Shown: in pieces, positions 43,926-52,387 of the stretch
How positions within the stretch are numbered: position 1 is the stretch's first letter
Layout: each line of letters starts with the position of its first letter
Source of the DNA: Spongiibacteraceae bacterium UBA5047
Lineage (GTDB): Bacteria > Pseudomonadota > Gammaproteobacteria > Pseudomonadales > Spongiibacteraceae
DNA length: 64,000 nt
Assembly (NCBI GenBank): GCA_002415025.1
Contig: DIBR01000034.1
Coordinates: 201,079-265,078, forward strand
Direction: 5' to 3'
The notes under the pieces: model-generated
Databases searched by the model: none
What the model was told of the DNA's origin: nothing
The model's input: the letters and a program-made list of their open reading frames with translations, nothing else
Translations under genes and position numbers: made by a program

Positions 43926-45290
43926 CTATATCGCATCAAGCGCCTGCGCAAGACTGTCAACGGCCACCACGGTCATTCCCTCAATTGCCCGTCGCGGGCG
44001 GTTGGCCGTAGGAACAATTGCCCGCTTAAAGCCGTGCTTGGCTGCCTCCTGCAGTCGCTCCTGACCACTGGGAACCGGGCGGATCTCACCCGACAACCCG
44101 ACCTCGCCAAAAACCACCAGGTCCTCGGGCAGGGGTTTGTCACGAAAGCTCGAAACAATTGCGAACAGCAGCGCCAGATCCGCGCTGGTCTCCAGCACCT
44201 TTACTCCACCGACCACGTTCACGAACACATCCTGGTCGCCCACCTGCAGCCCCCCGTGGCGGTGCAGCACTGCCAGCAACATGGCCAGCCGGTTTTGCTC
44301 CAGGCCAACAGCCACCCGCCGCGGATTGCCCAAACTGCTGCCGTCGACCAGCGCCTGAATTTCGACCAACAAGGGCCGGGTACCTTCCCACACCACCATG
44401 ACCACACTGCCGGAGGCCGGATTGGCCTGGCGGTTCAGGAATATCGCTGACGGATTTTTCACTTCTTTCAAGCCTTGCTCCGTCATCGCAAAGACACCCA
44501 GTTCGTTGACCGCACCAAAGCGGTTTTTCTGGCCGCGAAGTGTACGGAAACGGGTATCACTGCTGCCTTCGAGCATAATTGAGCAGTCAATCATATGCTC
44601 CAGCACCTTGGGGCCGGCCAGCGAGCCCTCTTTGGTCACGTGCCCCACCAGCAACACCACCGTGTCGGTCTGTTTGGCGAAGCGGGTCAGGGCCGCAGCA
44701 CATTCACGCACCTGCGACACACTGCCCGGTGCCGAGCTGATGTGATCGGAATGCAGTACCTGCACCGAGTCGACCACCATCACCTTGGGGCGCTGCTTGG
44801 CTGCCTGTGCGCAAATCGATTCCAACCGGGTTTCTGACAGCATTTTAAGCTGCCCCGTTGGCAACTCCAGGCGCCTTGCTCGCATCGCTACCTGTTGCAG
44901 CGATTCTTCACCCGTAACGTAGAGAGCGGGCACTGTCTCGGCCAACTTGCACAGCGTTTGCAGCAGCAGCGTACTTTTGCCTGCACCGGGGTGGCCGCCA
45001 ATCAGCACCGCAGAACCCGGCACCAGACCGCCGCCCAACACCCGATCGAACTCCGAGGAACCACTGTGAATACGCGGCAATTCAGCTAAATCAATGCTGG
45101 CCAGGGTCTGGATCTCACCCGCCGCTGCACCGGCATAGCCGATCTGCTGCACGGGCGATGCACTGGCGGTCGGCCCCAGCTTGAACTCCGCCAGCGTATT
45201 CCAGGCCCCGCAGTCGTGACACTGCCCTTGCCAGCGGCTGTATTCACTGCCGCAATCATTGCAAACAAAGGCTGTTTTCTGTTTTGCCAT
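43926..45290 (-). CDS. radA: DNA repair protein RadA
   Basis: This 454-residue RecA-like branch-migration protein has an N-terminal zinc finger CNDCGSEYSRWQGQCHDCGAWNTL, a Walker A GGHPGAGKSTLLLQ (about 98-111), the diagnostic KNRFG motif (about 255) and a C-terminal Lon-protease-like domain with FVNVVGGVKV and VFGEVGLSGEIRPV. The ATG two codons into the open frame (MAKQKTAFVC) is preferred to the upstream TTG. It is divergent from the DnaT-repeat gene. Confidence 0.95.
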   Translation of the reverse strand: MAKQKTAFVCNDCGSEYSRWQGQCHDCGAWNTLAEFKLGPTASASPVQQIGYAGAAAGEIQTLASIDLAELPRIHSGSSEFDRVLGGGLVPGSAVLIGGHPGAGKSTLLLQTLCKLAETVPALYVTGEESLQQVAMRARRLELPTGQLKMLSETRLESICAQAAKQRPKVMVVDSVQVLHSDHISSAPGSVSQVRECAAALTRFAKQTDTVVLLVGHVTKEGSLAGPKVLEHMIDCSIMLEGSSDTRFRTLRGQKNRFGAVNELGVFAMTEQGLKEVKNPSAIFLNRQANPASGSVVMVVWEGTRPLLVEIQALVDGSSLGNPRRVAVGLEQNRLAMLLAVLHRHGGLQVGDQDVFVNVVGGVKVLETSADLALLFAIVSSFRDKPLPEDLVVFGEVGLSGEIRPVPSGQERLQEAAKHGFKRAIVPTANRPRRAIEGMTVVAVDSLAQALDAI

Positions 45291-45320
45291 TGGCAAATAG
45301 TCCTCTTACTGAAATCGCTG

Positions 45321-45349
45321 TTGGCCCGGTAGAGGCTGAGCCGTACAAT
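45321..45349 (+). promoter_or_regulatory. Predicted promoter of the DnaT-repeat / P-like gene pair
   Basis: TTGGCC and TACAAT are 17 bases apart (4/6 and 5/6). A transcript would start about 35 bases before the GTG of the DnaT-repeat gene. Confidence 0.55.
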
Positions 45350-45390
45350 AGCGGCTTCAGAATTTTCTCCACTGACAGGCCGTTGCTGCT

Positions 45391-46506
45391 GTGATTGAAC
45401 GCCCGCTTATTGTGTCGCCTACGCTTGCTGCCACGCTCGGACTGCATGAAGCGCTGCTGTACCAGCTACTCACCGAATGGGCGCAGCTGTCTGGCAAAGG
45501 TGAAAACAGCTGGCAGCTTATCGACAAACAGCAATTGCAACAATTGCTTCCCTTCTGGCAACTGCCGGAAATTGAAAACACCTTGCGCCAATTACAAAGT
45601 CAGGGCGTGCTCACGCTCGGCAGCGCCCTTAACGCCAGCGCGCGCAACATTCGTTTTTCACTGCAACAGCAAGCCAGCCCCGCGCCGCAAGCCGCACCGG
45701 CGAGCAAGCCCACTGAATCAAGCCAGCGCCGGCTCCCGAGCGACGGTAGCGCAACCCCGATAGACGCCAACTGGCGACCGGATCGCGAGAGCATCAACTA
45801 TCTGACCCAATTCCATCAGGTCGAACCCGACTTTATCGAAGCGCTGATTCCCGAATTTATTGTGTTCTGGCGCGACAAGGGCGACGCGCGCTCATCCTGG
45901 AACAGCACCTTTACCCAGCATGTTGCCCGGCGCTGGAAAGAGCATCGCTACCAACAAGTCGAACAGGCCCACACCCAGGCCGTTACTCCGGACTGGCAGC
46001 CCAGCAGCGATGCACAGGATATACTTGAACGCAGCGGTATCGACCGCAGCTTTATCGAAGATGCCGTGCCGGAGTTTGTGCTCTACTGGCGCGAAAACGG
46101 CAAAAAGGACCGGCAGTGGAACACACGGTTTATTGAGCACGTTCGCCGCCAGTGGGCGCATTACACCAACGCCATCAATTTCGACACCGAACCCCGGCAA
46201 ATTCCAGAGAACTGGCAGCCGGACGACGCCGTTTTTGATATTCTGCGAATGGCCAATATAGATGCTGACTTTGCGCGCCAGCTGCTGCCTGAATTTCGCC
46301 TCTACTGGCTGGACAGCCGCCAATTGCAACGCTCCTGGAACAGCAAGTTCCTACAGCATATAAAGTACCAATGGGCGCAACGCCACCGAATGGGAGACAG
46401 TTATGCGGGACAGCAAAACGCTGACGGAAAGCGTCAAACAGAAGCTGAAAAGCTCTTCAGCAAGCTCACCGACCGCAGCTGGGCCTCAGGCATCGTCGGC
46501 GAATAG
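45391..46506 (+). CDS. Replication-type protein with winged helix and three DnaT domains
   Basis: This 371-residue protein starts with GTG. Residues about 1-90 look like a winged helix of replication initiators (LGLHEALLYQLLTEWAQL, then LIDKQQLQQLLPFW, EIENTLRQLQSQGVLTL). After a Pro/Ala/Ser linker come three tandem DnaT-type domains at about 128-185, 202-258 and 275-331. Each has the pattern W(R/Q)P, a short helix with F(I/A), PEF..(F/Y)W, W(N)xxFxxH, and a closing W. In E. coli the single-domain DnaT binds single-stranded DNA and helps hand DnaB to PriA sites. Three copies should give a wider ssDNA footprint. The gene overlaps the downstream lambda-P-like gene by 104 bases. Confidence 0.75.
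   Translation: MIERPLIVSPTLAATLGLHEALLYQLLTEWAQLSGKGENSWQLIDKQQLQQLLPFWQLPEIENTLRQLQSQGVLTLGSALNASARNIRFSLQQQASPAPQAAPASKPTESSQRRLPSDGSATPIDANWRPDRESINYLTQFHQVEPDFIEALIPEFIVFWRDKGDARSSWNSTFTQHVARRWKEHRYQQVEQAHTQAVTPDWQPSSDAQDILERSGIDRSFIEDAVPEFVLYWRENGKKDRQWNTRFIEHVRRQWAHYTNAINFDTEPRQIPENWQPDDAVFDILRMANIDADFARQLLPEFRLYWLDSRQLQRSWNSKFLQHIKYQWAQRHRMGDSYAGQQNADGKRQTEAEKLFSKLTDRSWASGIVGE
45772..46383 (+). repeat. Three tandem DnaT-domain coding repeats
   Basis: Three units of about 57 codons start at 45772, 45994 and 46213. All share WRP/WQP starts, a PEF.(V/L)(F/Y)W core, (S/Q)WN(S/T).F..H and a terminal (R/Q)W. They are diverged in DNA sequence, so they are old duplications rather than recent slippage. 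Confidence 0.75.
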
Positions 46507-47086
46507 CAAAGCAGAACCCAAGATCACCGAACAGCACATTGATGCAATCAACCAACTGTTCACAGAGCTGGAGCTGGCCTACCACAACCAGTTTCACAAG
46601 GCCTTTCCCGGCGACAAGGCGAATGTCGCCAAACAGCTCTGGCTTCACAACCTCAACGACCTCAGCCCCGAAGAAATTATTCGTGGCGGCAGGCGCAGCA
46701 TCCGAGAATCTGCCTACCTGCCAACCCTGCACACGATTCGCGAGCTAAGCAAACCCGACCTCGGCTCGCTCGGCTTGCCTGATGCCCACAGCGCCTACCT
46801 TGAAGCCTGTCGCGCCAGCTCACCCAAAGCCGAGAGCCATTGGAGTCACATAGCCGTATATCACGCCGGCCGCGCAGCAGACTGGTATTTTCTGGCAACC
46901 AACCCTGAACGCACAGCTTTCCCCGTATTCCGGGACCATTATCAGCGCATCTGCGCCCGCGTGCTCGACGGCGAACACCTCGCCGCGCCATCGGTACCGG
47001 CACTGCCGGAAGAGAGCAGCACCCCGCTGAGCCTGGAAGAGCGCCGCGAAAAACTGCGCGAGCTGCGCGAACAACACAATATCTAG
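46403..47086 (+). CDS. Lambda-P-like replication protein (candidate helicase loader)
   Basis: The 227-residue chain has a low-complexity Ser/Ala-rich N-terminus (about 1-37). A helical core follows (about 38-150: ITEQHIDAINQLFTELELAYHNQFHKAF, LWLHNLNDLSPEEIIRGGRRSI, YLPTLHTIRELSKPDLGSLGLP) of the type called replication protein P in phages and some gammaproteobacteria. The tail is charged and helical (LEERREKLRELREQHNI). Phage lambda P loads DnaB. The ATG lies inside the 3' end of the DnaT-repeat gene in another frame and has its own GGAGA ribosome site, so the overlap looks real. Confidence 0.65.
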   Translation: MRDSKTLTESVKQKLKSSSASSPTAAGPQASSANSKAEPKITEQHIDAINQLFTELELAYHNQFHKAFPGDKANVAKQLWLHNLNDLSPEEIIRGGRRSIRESAYLPTLHTIRELSKPDLGSLGLPDAHSAYLEACRASSPKAESHWSHIAVYHAGRAADWYFLATNPERTAFPVFRDHYQRICARVLDGEHLAAPSVPALPEESSTPLSLEERREKLRELREQHNI

Positions 47087-47099
47087 ACCAACGGCGGGT

Positions 47100-47128
47100 T
47101 ATACATAGCCGACAGGCGCGGCTACAAT
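47100..47128 (+). promoter_or_regulatory. Predicted ubiE promoter
   Basis: TATACA and TACAAT are 17 bases apart (4/6 and 5/6), 30 bases upstream of the ubiE ATG and just after the P-like gene. Confidence 0.55.
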
Positions 47129-47157
47129 AGCGTCCCGGACACATCCTGGTAAGCGCT

Positions 47158-47907
47158 ATGTCAGACGACAATCAAACCCACTTCGGCTATAACTCAGTCG
47201 ATCGCTCACAAAAAGCCTCGATGGTTGCAGGCGTATTTCACTCCGTGGCTGCGCGCTACGACCTGATGAACGATTTGATGTCCGCGGGCATCCACCGCGT
47301 TTGGAAGCGCTTTACCATCGAACTCTCCGGCGTACGTCGCGGACAGCGAGTACTGGACATTGCCGGCGGCACTGGCGATCTGGCCGCCAAGTTCAGCAAA
47401 CTGGTCGGGCCTCAAGGCAAGGTAGTGCTGGCCGATATCAACAGCTCCATGCTCGAGGTCGGTCGCGAAAAGCTCACCGACAAAGGCATTGCTGCGAACA
47501 TTGAATACGTGCAGGCCAATGCCGAATGCCTGCCCTTCCCCGACAACTACTTCGACTGCATCACAATTGCCTTTGGCCTGCGCAATGTCACTGACAAAGA
47601 GAGCGCCCTGCGCTCCATGCTGCGTGTACTCAAGCCTGGCGGTCGCTGCCTGGTACTGGAATTTTCCAAACCCAGGAGCGAATTGCTGGGCAAAATTTAT
47701 GATCAATACTCTTTCTCGGTGCTACCCAAAATGGGGCAGCTGGTTGCAGGAGACGCAGACAGCTACCGCTACCTCGCCGAGAGCATACGTGTTCACCCGG
47801 ACCAGGAAACCCTGCTGGACATGATGAAATCCGCCGGCTTTGCCAATGCCAGCTACTACAACATGACCGGTGGAATTGTCGCCGTGCACCGGGGCGTCAA
47901 GGCGTGA
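47158..47907 (+). CDS. ubiE: Ubiquinone/menaquinone C-methyltransferase UbiE
   Basis: This 249-residue SAM methyltransferase does C-methylation in ubiquinone (and menaquinone) synthesis. UbiE signatures present are YDLMNDLMSAGIHRVWKR, motif I VLDIAGGTGDLAAKF, NAECLPFPDNYFDCITIAFGLRNVTD and LEFSKP. It is the first gene of the ubiE-ubiJ-ubiB row; its stop overlaps the start of ubiJ by 4 bases. Confidence 0.97.
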   Translation: MSDDNQTHFGYNSVDRSQKASMVAGVFHSVAARYDLMNDLMSAGIHRVWKRFTIELSGVRRGQRVLDIAGGTGDLAAKFSKLVGPQGKVVLADINSSMLEVGREKLTDKGIAANIEYVQANAECLPFPDNYFDCITIAFGLRNVTDKESALRSMLRVLKPGGRCLVLEFSKPRSELLGKIYDQYSFSVLPKMGQLVAGDADSYRYLAESIRVHPDQETLLDMMKSAGFANASYYNMTGGIVAVHRGVKA

Positions 47908-48545
47908 GCGAGGCACTGCCGGCATCCGCACTGGGTGTTTTGGAGAGCCTGATCAATCGGGCGCTCGCGCTCGACAGCAACACCCGCGAACAACTGCACG
48001 CACTGAGCGGCCACAGCTTCCGGCTGGACTGCATCCAGCCTTCGCTGAGCGTCGTGCTTATTGTGGGTGACGCCCAGTTGTTACTGCAAAACGCCAGTGA
48101 CAGCGAAGCCACGGCCACCCTGCGCGGCAGCTGGGATGAATTTGCCAAAATAGCCTTAGCCAGCGACCCTGCCGCCGCGCTGATCAACGGCAATGTGCGT
48201 ATCGATGGCGATACCTCCCGGGTGCTCGAACTGCGCTCAATATTGGCCGAGCTGGATATCGACTGGGAAGCACCACTCGCCAACTTGCTGGGTGACGTTG
48301 CCGCTCATCGTATTGGCAAAACCCTCCGTCAGGGCAATCAGTGGGCGCGCAAGGCGTTCAGTGCCTTTCGCCGTCAGGCCACCGAGTTTGTGCGCGAAGA
48401 GAGCGAATGGGTACCGCACCCGATTGAAGCCGAAGACTTTTATCGTGAGGTTGAGTCCCTCGCTCTGCGCACGGAAAAACTGCAAGCCCGGCTGCGCCAG
48501 CTACAGAGTCAGCTCAAACCCTCACCTGATACGCGAGACCAATAA
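47904..48545 (+). CDS. ubiJ: Ubiquinone biosynthesis accessory factor UbiJ
   Basis: This 213-residue protein has an N-terminal SCP2 sterol-carrier-like domain (about 1-110: FRLDCIQPSLSVVLIVGDAQLLLQ, LINGNVRIDGDTSRVLELRSILAELDIDWEAPLANLLGDVAAHRIG) and a C-terminal coiled coil. UbiJ binds lipid intermediates and scaffolds the Ubi complex with UbiK. The GTG start overlaps the ubiE stop, so translation is coupled. Confidence 0.92.
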   Translation: MSEALPASALGVLESLINRALALDSNTREQLHALSGHSFRLDCIQPSLSVVLIVGDAQLLLQNASDSEATATLRGSWDEFAKIALASDPAAALINGNVRIDGDTSRVLELRSILAELDIDWEAPLANLLGDVAAHRIGKTLRQGNQWARKAFSAFRRQATEFVREESEWVPHPIEAEDFYREVESLALRTEKLQARLRQLQSQLKPSPDTRDQ

Positions 48546-48547
48546 TT

Positions 48548-50158
48548 TTGTTCGGATTGCGCCGCCTGATCACAATCGCCATTATCGCGATCCGCTATCG
48601 ACTCGACCAATTAATCGAGCCTTCGCGCCTGCCCACCTGGCTGTGTATTGTGCTGAAGTGTGGTCCCTGGCGACTGATACCCGCACCAAAACTCAGCCGG
48701 GGGGAACGGCTTCGGCTCGCTATTGAAGCCCTCGGCCCGGTATTTATTAAATTCGGACAATTGCTGTCGACGCGTCGCGACTTACTCCCCGATGACGTTG
48801 CTATGGAGCTGGCCAAACTGCAAGATCAGGTGCCGCCCTTCTCAAACACACTGGCCAAGCAACTTATTGAGAGCGCACTCGGCAAGCCTGTATCTGAACT
48901 CTTCGCAAGTTTTGAAGAAGAATCACTGGCCTCGGCATCGGTGGCGCAAGTACACGGGGCAACCCTGAAAAACGGTCGCGACGTTGTGGTCAAGGTGATA
49001 CGCCCCGGTATAGAGCGCGTCATCGAAAAAGACGTCAAGCTGCTCTACACCATCGCCCGGCTGGTTCAGCGCTACGTGCCCGACGGGCGCCGGCTGCGCC
49101 CCGTTGAAGTGGTTCAGGACTACGAGCTCACAATATTTGACGAGCTGGACTTACAGCGCGAAGGGGCCAACACTTCGCAACTGCGGCGCAATTTTGCCGA
49201 GTCAGAATTGCTCTACGTACCGGAAGTCTTCTGGGATTATACCCGCCGCAATATCCTCGTCATGGAGCGCATAGACGGTATTCCCGTCACTGATCTCGAT
49301 GACCTGGCCGCCCAGAAAACAGACATGAAAATGCTGGCGGAACGCGGAGTGGAAATCTTTTTCACCCAGGTTTTTCGCGACAGCTTTTTTCACGCCGATA
49401 TGCATCCGGGCAATATTTTTGTATCGCGCAAGCACCCACAGTCGCCTCAGTACATAGCCATTGACTGCGCCATCATTGGTAGCCTCAGCGATTTTGACCA
49501 GTACTATCTGGCGCGCAACCTGCTTGCCATTTTCCAGCGCAACTACCGCGAAGTGGCCGAACTGCATATCGAGTGCGGCTGGGTGCCGGCCGACACGCGC
49601 GTACACGAATTTGAGTCGGCAATGCGCAGTGTCTGCGAACCGGTATTCGAAAAACCCCTGGCGGAAATTTCCTTCGGTCAATTACTGGTCTACCTGTTTT
49701 CAACTGCGCGCCGCTTTGACATGGAGGTGCAGCCCTCTCTTGTTCTGCTGCAGAAAACCCTGCTAAATATCGAGGGGCTGGGGCGCCAGCTCTACCCACA
49801 ATTGAATCTGTGGGATACCGCCAAACCCTATCTTGAGCAGTGGCTACGTGACCGTTATTCACCGCAAAGCATGCTGAAAAAAGTCGGGCATCGCCTCCCC
49901 GGCTGGCTTGAACAATTGCCGAGCCTGCCTGAAACCCTGCTGGATGGTGCCAGACAGCACCCGCGGCCCGCCACCGGCAGTGACGAATTACGCAAGTTGA
50001 GTGCCCTGTTGGTGGAGCAACGCAACAGTCAGCGACTACGCATCCTCGGCGCAACCAGTATTGCCGCTGCGCTGCTCGCCGCCCAACCCGCCGTACAACT
50101 CCCCTCCGCCAGCTGGTTGCTGGGCGGTATCGGGCTGCTTTTGCTGTGCCTCAAATAG
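48548..50158 (+). CDS. ubiB: Ubiquinone biosynthesis protein kinase-like UbiB
   Basis: This 536-residue atypical kinase/ATPase of the ADCK/UbiB family is needed for ubiquinone synthesis. The diagnostic KxGQ motif is in VFIKFGQLLSTRRDLLP (about 63-79). The alanine-rich nucleotide loop is ASASVAQVH, and the catalytic region is DMHPGNIF with AIDCAIIG in place of DFG. Two C-terminal membrane helices (about 495-535) anchor it. The start is TTG, 2 bases after ubiJ; the next downstream candidates would cut into conserved sequence. Confidence 0.95.
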   Translation: MFGLRRLITIAIIAIRYRLDQLIEPSRLPTWLCIVLKCGPWRLIPAPKLSRGERLRLAIEALGPVFIKFGQLLSTRRDLLPDDVAMELAKLQDQVPPFSNTLAKQLIESALGKPVSELFASFEEESLASASVAQVHGATLKNGRDVVVKVIRPGIERVIEKDVKLLYTIARLVQRYVPDGRRLRPVEVVQDYELTIFDELDLQREGANTSQLRRNFAESELLYVPEVFWDYTRRNILVMERIDGIPVTDLDDLAAQKTDMKMLAERGVEIFFTQVFRDSFFHADMHPGNIFVSRKHPQSPQYIAIDCAIIGSLSDFDQYYLARNLLAIFQRNYREVAELHIECGWVPADTRVHEFESAMRSVCEPVFEKPLAEISFGQLLVYLFSTARRFDMEVQPSLVLLQKTLLNIEGLGRQLYPQLNLWDTAKPYLEQWLRDRYSPQSMLKKVGHRLPGWLEQLPSLPETLLDGARQHPRPATGSDELRKLSALLVEQRNSQRLRILGATSIAAALLAAQPAVQLPSASWLLGGIGLLLLCLK

Positions 50159-50160
50159 TG

Positions 50161-50188
50161 TTAACGCCCTTGCCCTGCATGTCATAAT
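50161..50188 (+). promoter_or_regulatory. Possible internal promoter before hisI
   Basis: TTAACG and CATAAT are 16 bases apart (4/6 and 5/6), in the short gap after ubiB. It may add expression of the hisIE-tat genes. Confidence 0.4.
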
Positions 50189-50231
50189 GGCGCCCGGTAA
50201 AACCAATATGACGATAGGCACTAGCGTGGTT

Positions 50232-50630
50232 ATGAGTACTACTGAAAACTGGCTCGACGAGGTTAAGTGGAATAGCGACGGCCTGGTGCCGGCTATTGCA
50301 CAAGATGCAAGCAGTGGGCGCGTGCTGATGATGGCCTGGATGAACCGCGAATCCCTCGCCCTCACGGCCAAAACCGGCAAAGCGGTATATTGGTCGCGTT
50401 CACGCGGTCAGCTCTGGAAGAAGGGCGAATCGTCCGGACACGAACAGCAAGTAAAGCAGATTCAGCTGGATTGCGATGGTGATACCGTACTACTCAGTGT
50501 CGACCAGGCTGGCGGCATCGCCTGCCACACAGGGCGCGAGAGCTGCTTCTTTCGCACGCTGGAAACGCCAGACTGGGGCATTTCAGAAGCCGTACTGAAA
50601 AGCCCCGAGCACATATATGAGCCGAAATGA
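50232..50630 (+). CDS. hisI: Phosphoribosyl-AMP cyclohydrolase HisI
   Basis: This 132-residue enzyme catalyses the third step of histidine synthesis. It starts WLDEVKWNSDGLVPAIAQD, with the metal-binding LDCDGDTVLLSVDQAGGIACHTGRESCF (Asp and Cys ligands). A possible earlier ATG eight codons upstream exists; the chosen one fits homologues. It is a single-domain form separate from hisE, and the two overlap by 14 bases. Confidence 0.94.
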   Translation: MSTTENWLDEVKWNSDGLVPAIAQDASSGRVLMMAWMNRESLALTAKTGKAVYWSRSRGQLWKKGESSGHEQQVKQIQLDCDGDTVLLSVDQAGGIACHTGRESCFFRTLETPDWGISEAVLKSPEHIYEPK

Positions 50631-50967
50631 AATGAATGATCGCGTACTCGAACAACTCACGGCGGTGCTGGAGCAGCGCAAACAGGACGCCAAACCCGAT
50701 TTGTCCTATGTCGCCAGTCTGCACGCAAAAGGGCTCAACAAAATTCTGGAAAAAATCGGCGAGGAAGCCATCGAAACGGTGCTCGCTGCAAAGGATCTGA
50801 AACACGGTGGTGAGAAATCCGAACTCGTCGGCGAAACGGCCGACCTGTGGTTTCACTGCCTGGTAATGCTGTCGCATCTGGACCTGAGCTACAAAGACGT
50901 GCTCACGGAACTCGAGCGGCGCTTTGATCTATCCGGGCTTGAGGAAAAGGCTTCTCGCCCGCAGTAA
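50617..50967 (+). CDS. hisE: Phosphoribosyl-ATP pyrophosphatase HisE
   Basis: This 116-residue all-helical enzyme of the MazG-like superfamily hydrolyses PR-ATP in histidine synthesis. The metal-binding ILEKIGEEAIETVLAAKD and ELVGETADLWFHCLVML helices are intact. The first ATG overlaps hisI, and a second ATG five codons later is possible. Confidence 0.94.
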   Translation: MSRNEMNDRVLEQLTAVLEQRKQDAKPDLSYVASLHAKGLNKILEKIGEEAIETVLAAKDLKHGGEKSELVGETADLWFHCLVMLSHLDLSYKDVLTELERRFDLSGLEEKASRPQ

Positions 50968-50995
50968 ATCTATATTTTGAACGAGGTGAACCACA

Positions 50996-51211
50996 ATGGG
51001 ATTTGGCATAAAAGAACTGGTCGTCATCCTGGTTATCGTGTTGCTGCTCTTTGGCACCAAAAAGCTCAAGGGCATAGGCTCTGATCTTGGCGGCGCGATC
51101 AAGGGTTTCAAGAAAAGCATGTCGGACGACAAGGCCGAGAATAGCGAAGAGACTGCTGAGCCGCTGGAGCCAAACCAGATCAATAGCGAACACAAGGACA
51201 AATCAGCCTAA
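50996..51211 (+). CDS. tatA: Sec-independent translocase subunit TatA
   Basis: This 71-residue protein has one N-terminal membrane helix (MGFGIKELVVILVIVLLLFG), the FGTKKLKGIGSDLG hinge and amphipathic helix typical of TatA, and a polar acidic tail. TatA oligomers form the pore for folded twin-arginine proteins. A GAGGT ribosome site precedes it. It is the first gene of tatABC. Confidence 0.95.
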   Translation: MGFGIKELVVILVIVLLLFGTKKLKGIGSDLGGAIKGFKKSMSDDKAENSEETAEPLEPNQINSEHKDKSA

Positions 51212-51217
51212 TACGCT

Positions 51218-51619
51218 ATGTTCGATATCGGCTTTGCAGAACTGGTTCTGATCTTTATCGTTGGCTTACTGGTGCTCGGACCCGAGCGCCTGCCTACCGC
51301 TATCCGCACCCTGTCGCTGTGGCTCGGACGCCTGCGTCGCAGTTTTACGGCAATACGCGACGAAATTGAACGCGAAATCGGAGCCGACGACATCAAACGC
51401 CAGCTGCACAACGAGTCGATCATGTCCAATCTGAAAGAAACCGGCGACTCGGTCAAAGACAGCTTCAAGTCCGTCGAGAATGAATTTCGAGACACGCAGG
51501 AACAGTTCAAGTCACTGGAATACGATATCAGCGATGTCGTAAAACCGCCGCTCCAACCCGCCACCCCCGACAAACCGGCACCCCCGACAACCAAGAGCGT
51601 CGATGAACAAGAGCGCTGA
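51218..51619 (+). CDS. tatB: Sec-independent translocase subunit TatB
   Basis: This 133-residue TatB-type protein starts MFDIGFAELVLIFIVGLLVLGPERLP, with the conserved GPERLP turn and an extended amphipathic helix and charged tail. It binds twin-arginine signals together with TatC. It begins 6 bases after tatA and overlaps tatC by 17 bases. Confidence 0.95.
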   Translation: MFDIGFAELVLIFIVGLLVLGPERLPTAIRTLSLWLGRLRRSFTAIRDEIEREIGADDIKRQLHNESIMSNLKETGDSVKDSFKSVENEFRDTQEQFKSLEYDISDVVKPPLQPATPDKPAPPTTKSVDEQER

Positions 51620-52361
51620 AGACGATACCGGCCAACCGCTGGTGCAACACCTGTCTGAGCTGCGCGATCGGCTGTTGCGTTGCGTGCTGCTGGTATTAGC
51701 CTTTGCTCTCGGCCTGATGGCCTTCGCCAACGATATTTACAGTTTCGTTTCCGAACCGCTACGCAAGTTGCTGCCAGCAGGCAGCAGTATGATTGCAACC
51801 GAAGTCGCATCCACCTTTCTCGCGCCCTTCAAGCTCGTTATCGTAGCCAGTTTGTGTCTGGCAATGCCTTTTATCCTTCAGCAGATTTGGGGGTTTGTGG
51901 CTCCCGGCATGTACAAGCGTGAGAAGCGCGTTGCCCTGCCTCTGCTCATTTCCAGCATTGTGCTGTTTTATGCGGGCCTGGCTTTCGCCTACTACGCCGT
52001 TTTTCCGCTTGTATTCGGGTTTTTCAGCAGCATTGTGCCGGCCGGCGTGGCCTATACTCCCGACATCAGTCGCTTTCTCGACATTGCCCTGAAGTTATTT
52101 ATGGCCTTTGGACTGGCGTTCGAAATCCCGATTGCGACGGTCTTGTTGATCTGGAGCGGTGCTGTCGAGCGTGAATCACTACAGGGCAAGCGGCCCTATG
52201 TAATTGTTGGCTGCTTTGTGATTGCCATGCTGTTGACGCCACCGGATATCTTTTCCCAGTGTTTGCTCGCCTTCCCCATGTGGCTGCTGTTTGAAGCCGG
52301 ATTGTTTTTCAGTCGCTTTCTGGGTGTGCGTGAGGAGCAGGGAGAAACTGACGCAGGCTGA
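51603..52361 (+). CDS. tatC: Sec-independent translocase subunit TatC
   Basis: This 252-residue polytopic protein has six predicted helices. It holds the twin-arginine receptor features: LVQHLSELRDRLLRC at the N-terminus, the conserved FAPGMYKREKR loop (FVAPGMYKREKRVALPL) and FGLAFEIPIATVLLIWSG. The start overlaps tatB. It is the final gene of the long plus-strand series, facing dnaB. Confidence 0.96.
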   Translation: MNKSAEDDTGQPLVQHLSELRDRLLRCVLLVLAFALGLMAFANDIYSFVSEPLRKLLPAGSSMIATEVASTFLAPFKLVIVASLCLAMPFILQQIWGFVAPGMYKREKRVALPLLISSIVLFYAGLAFAYYAVFPLVFGFFSSIVPAGVAYTPDISRFLDIALKLFMAFGLAFEIPIATVLLIWSGAVERESLQGKRPYVIVGCFVIAMLLTPPDIFSQCLLAFPMWLLFEAGLFFSRFLGVREEQGETDAG

Positions 52362-52387
52362 ATCCGGCGGCCCTTATAGAGCCGGAT
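52362..52387. terminator. Possible bidirectional terminator hairpin between tatC and dnaB
   Basis: ATCCGGC and GCCGGAT (7 bp, perfect) enclose a 12-base loop, exactly filling the gap between the two convergent genes. No strong U-run follows on either side. Confidence 0.45.

Noticed and set aside
43903..43926. GCCCCG...CGGGGC stem between ponA and radA
   Set aside because: It has a 6-bp stem, a 12-base loop and no U-run; too weak to call a terminator.
45391..47086. Prophage remnant as explanation for the DnaT-repeat and P-like genes
   Set aside because: There is no integrase, attachment repeat, regulator or structural gene, and the flanks are tightly ordered housekeeping genes. This was not proven, only disfavoured.
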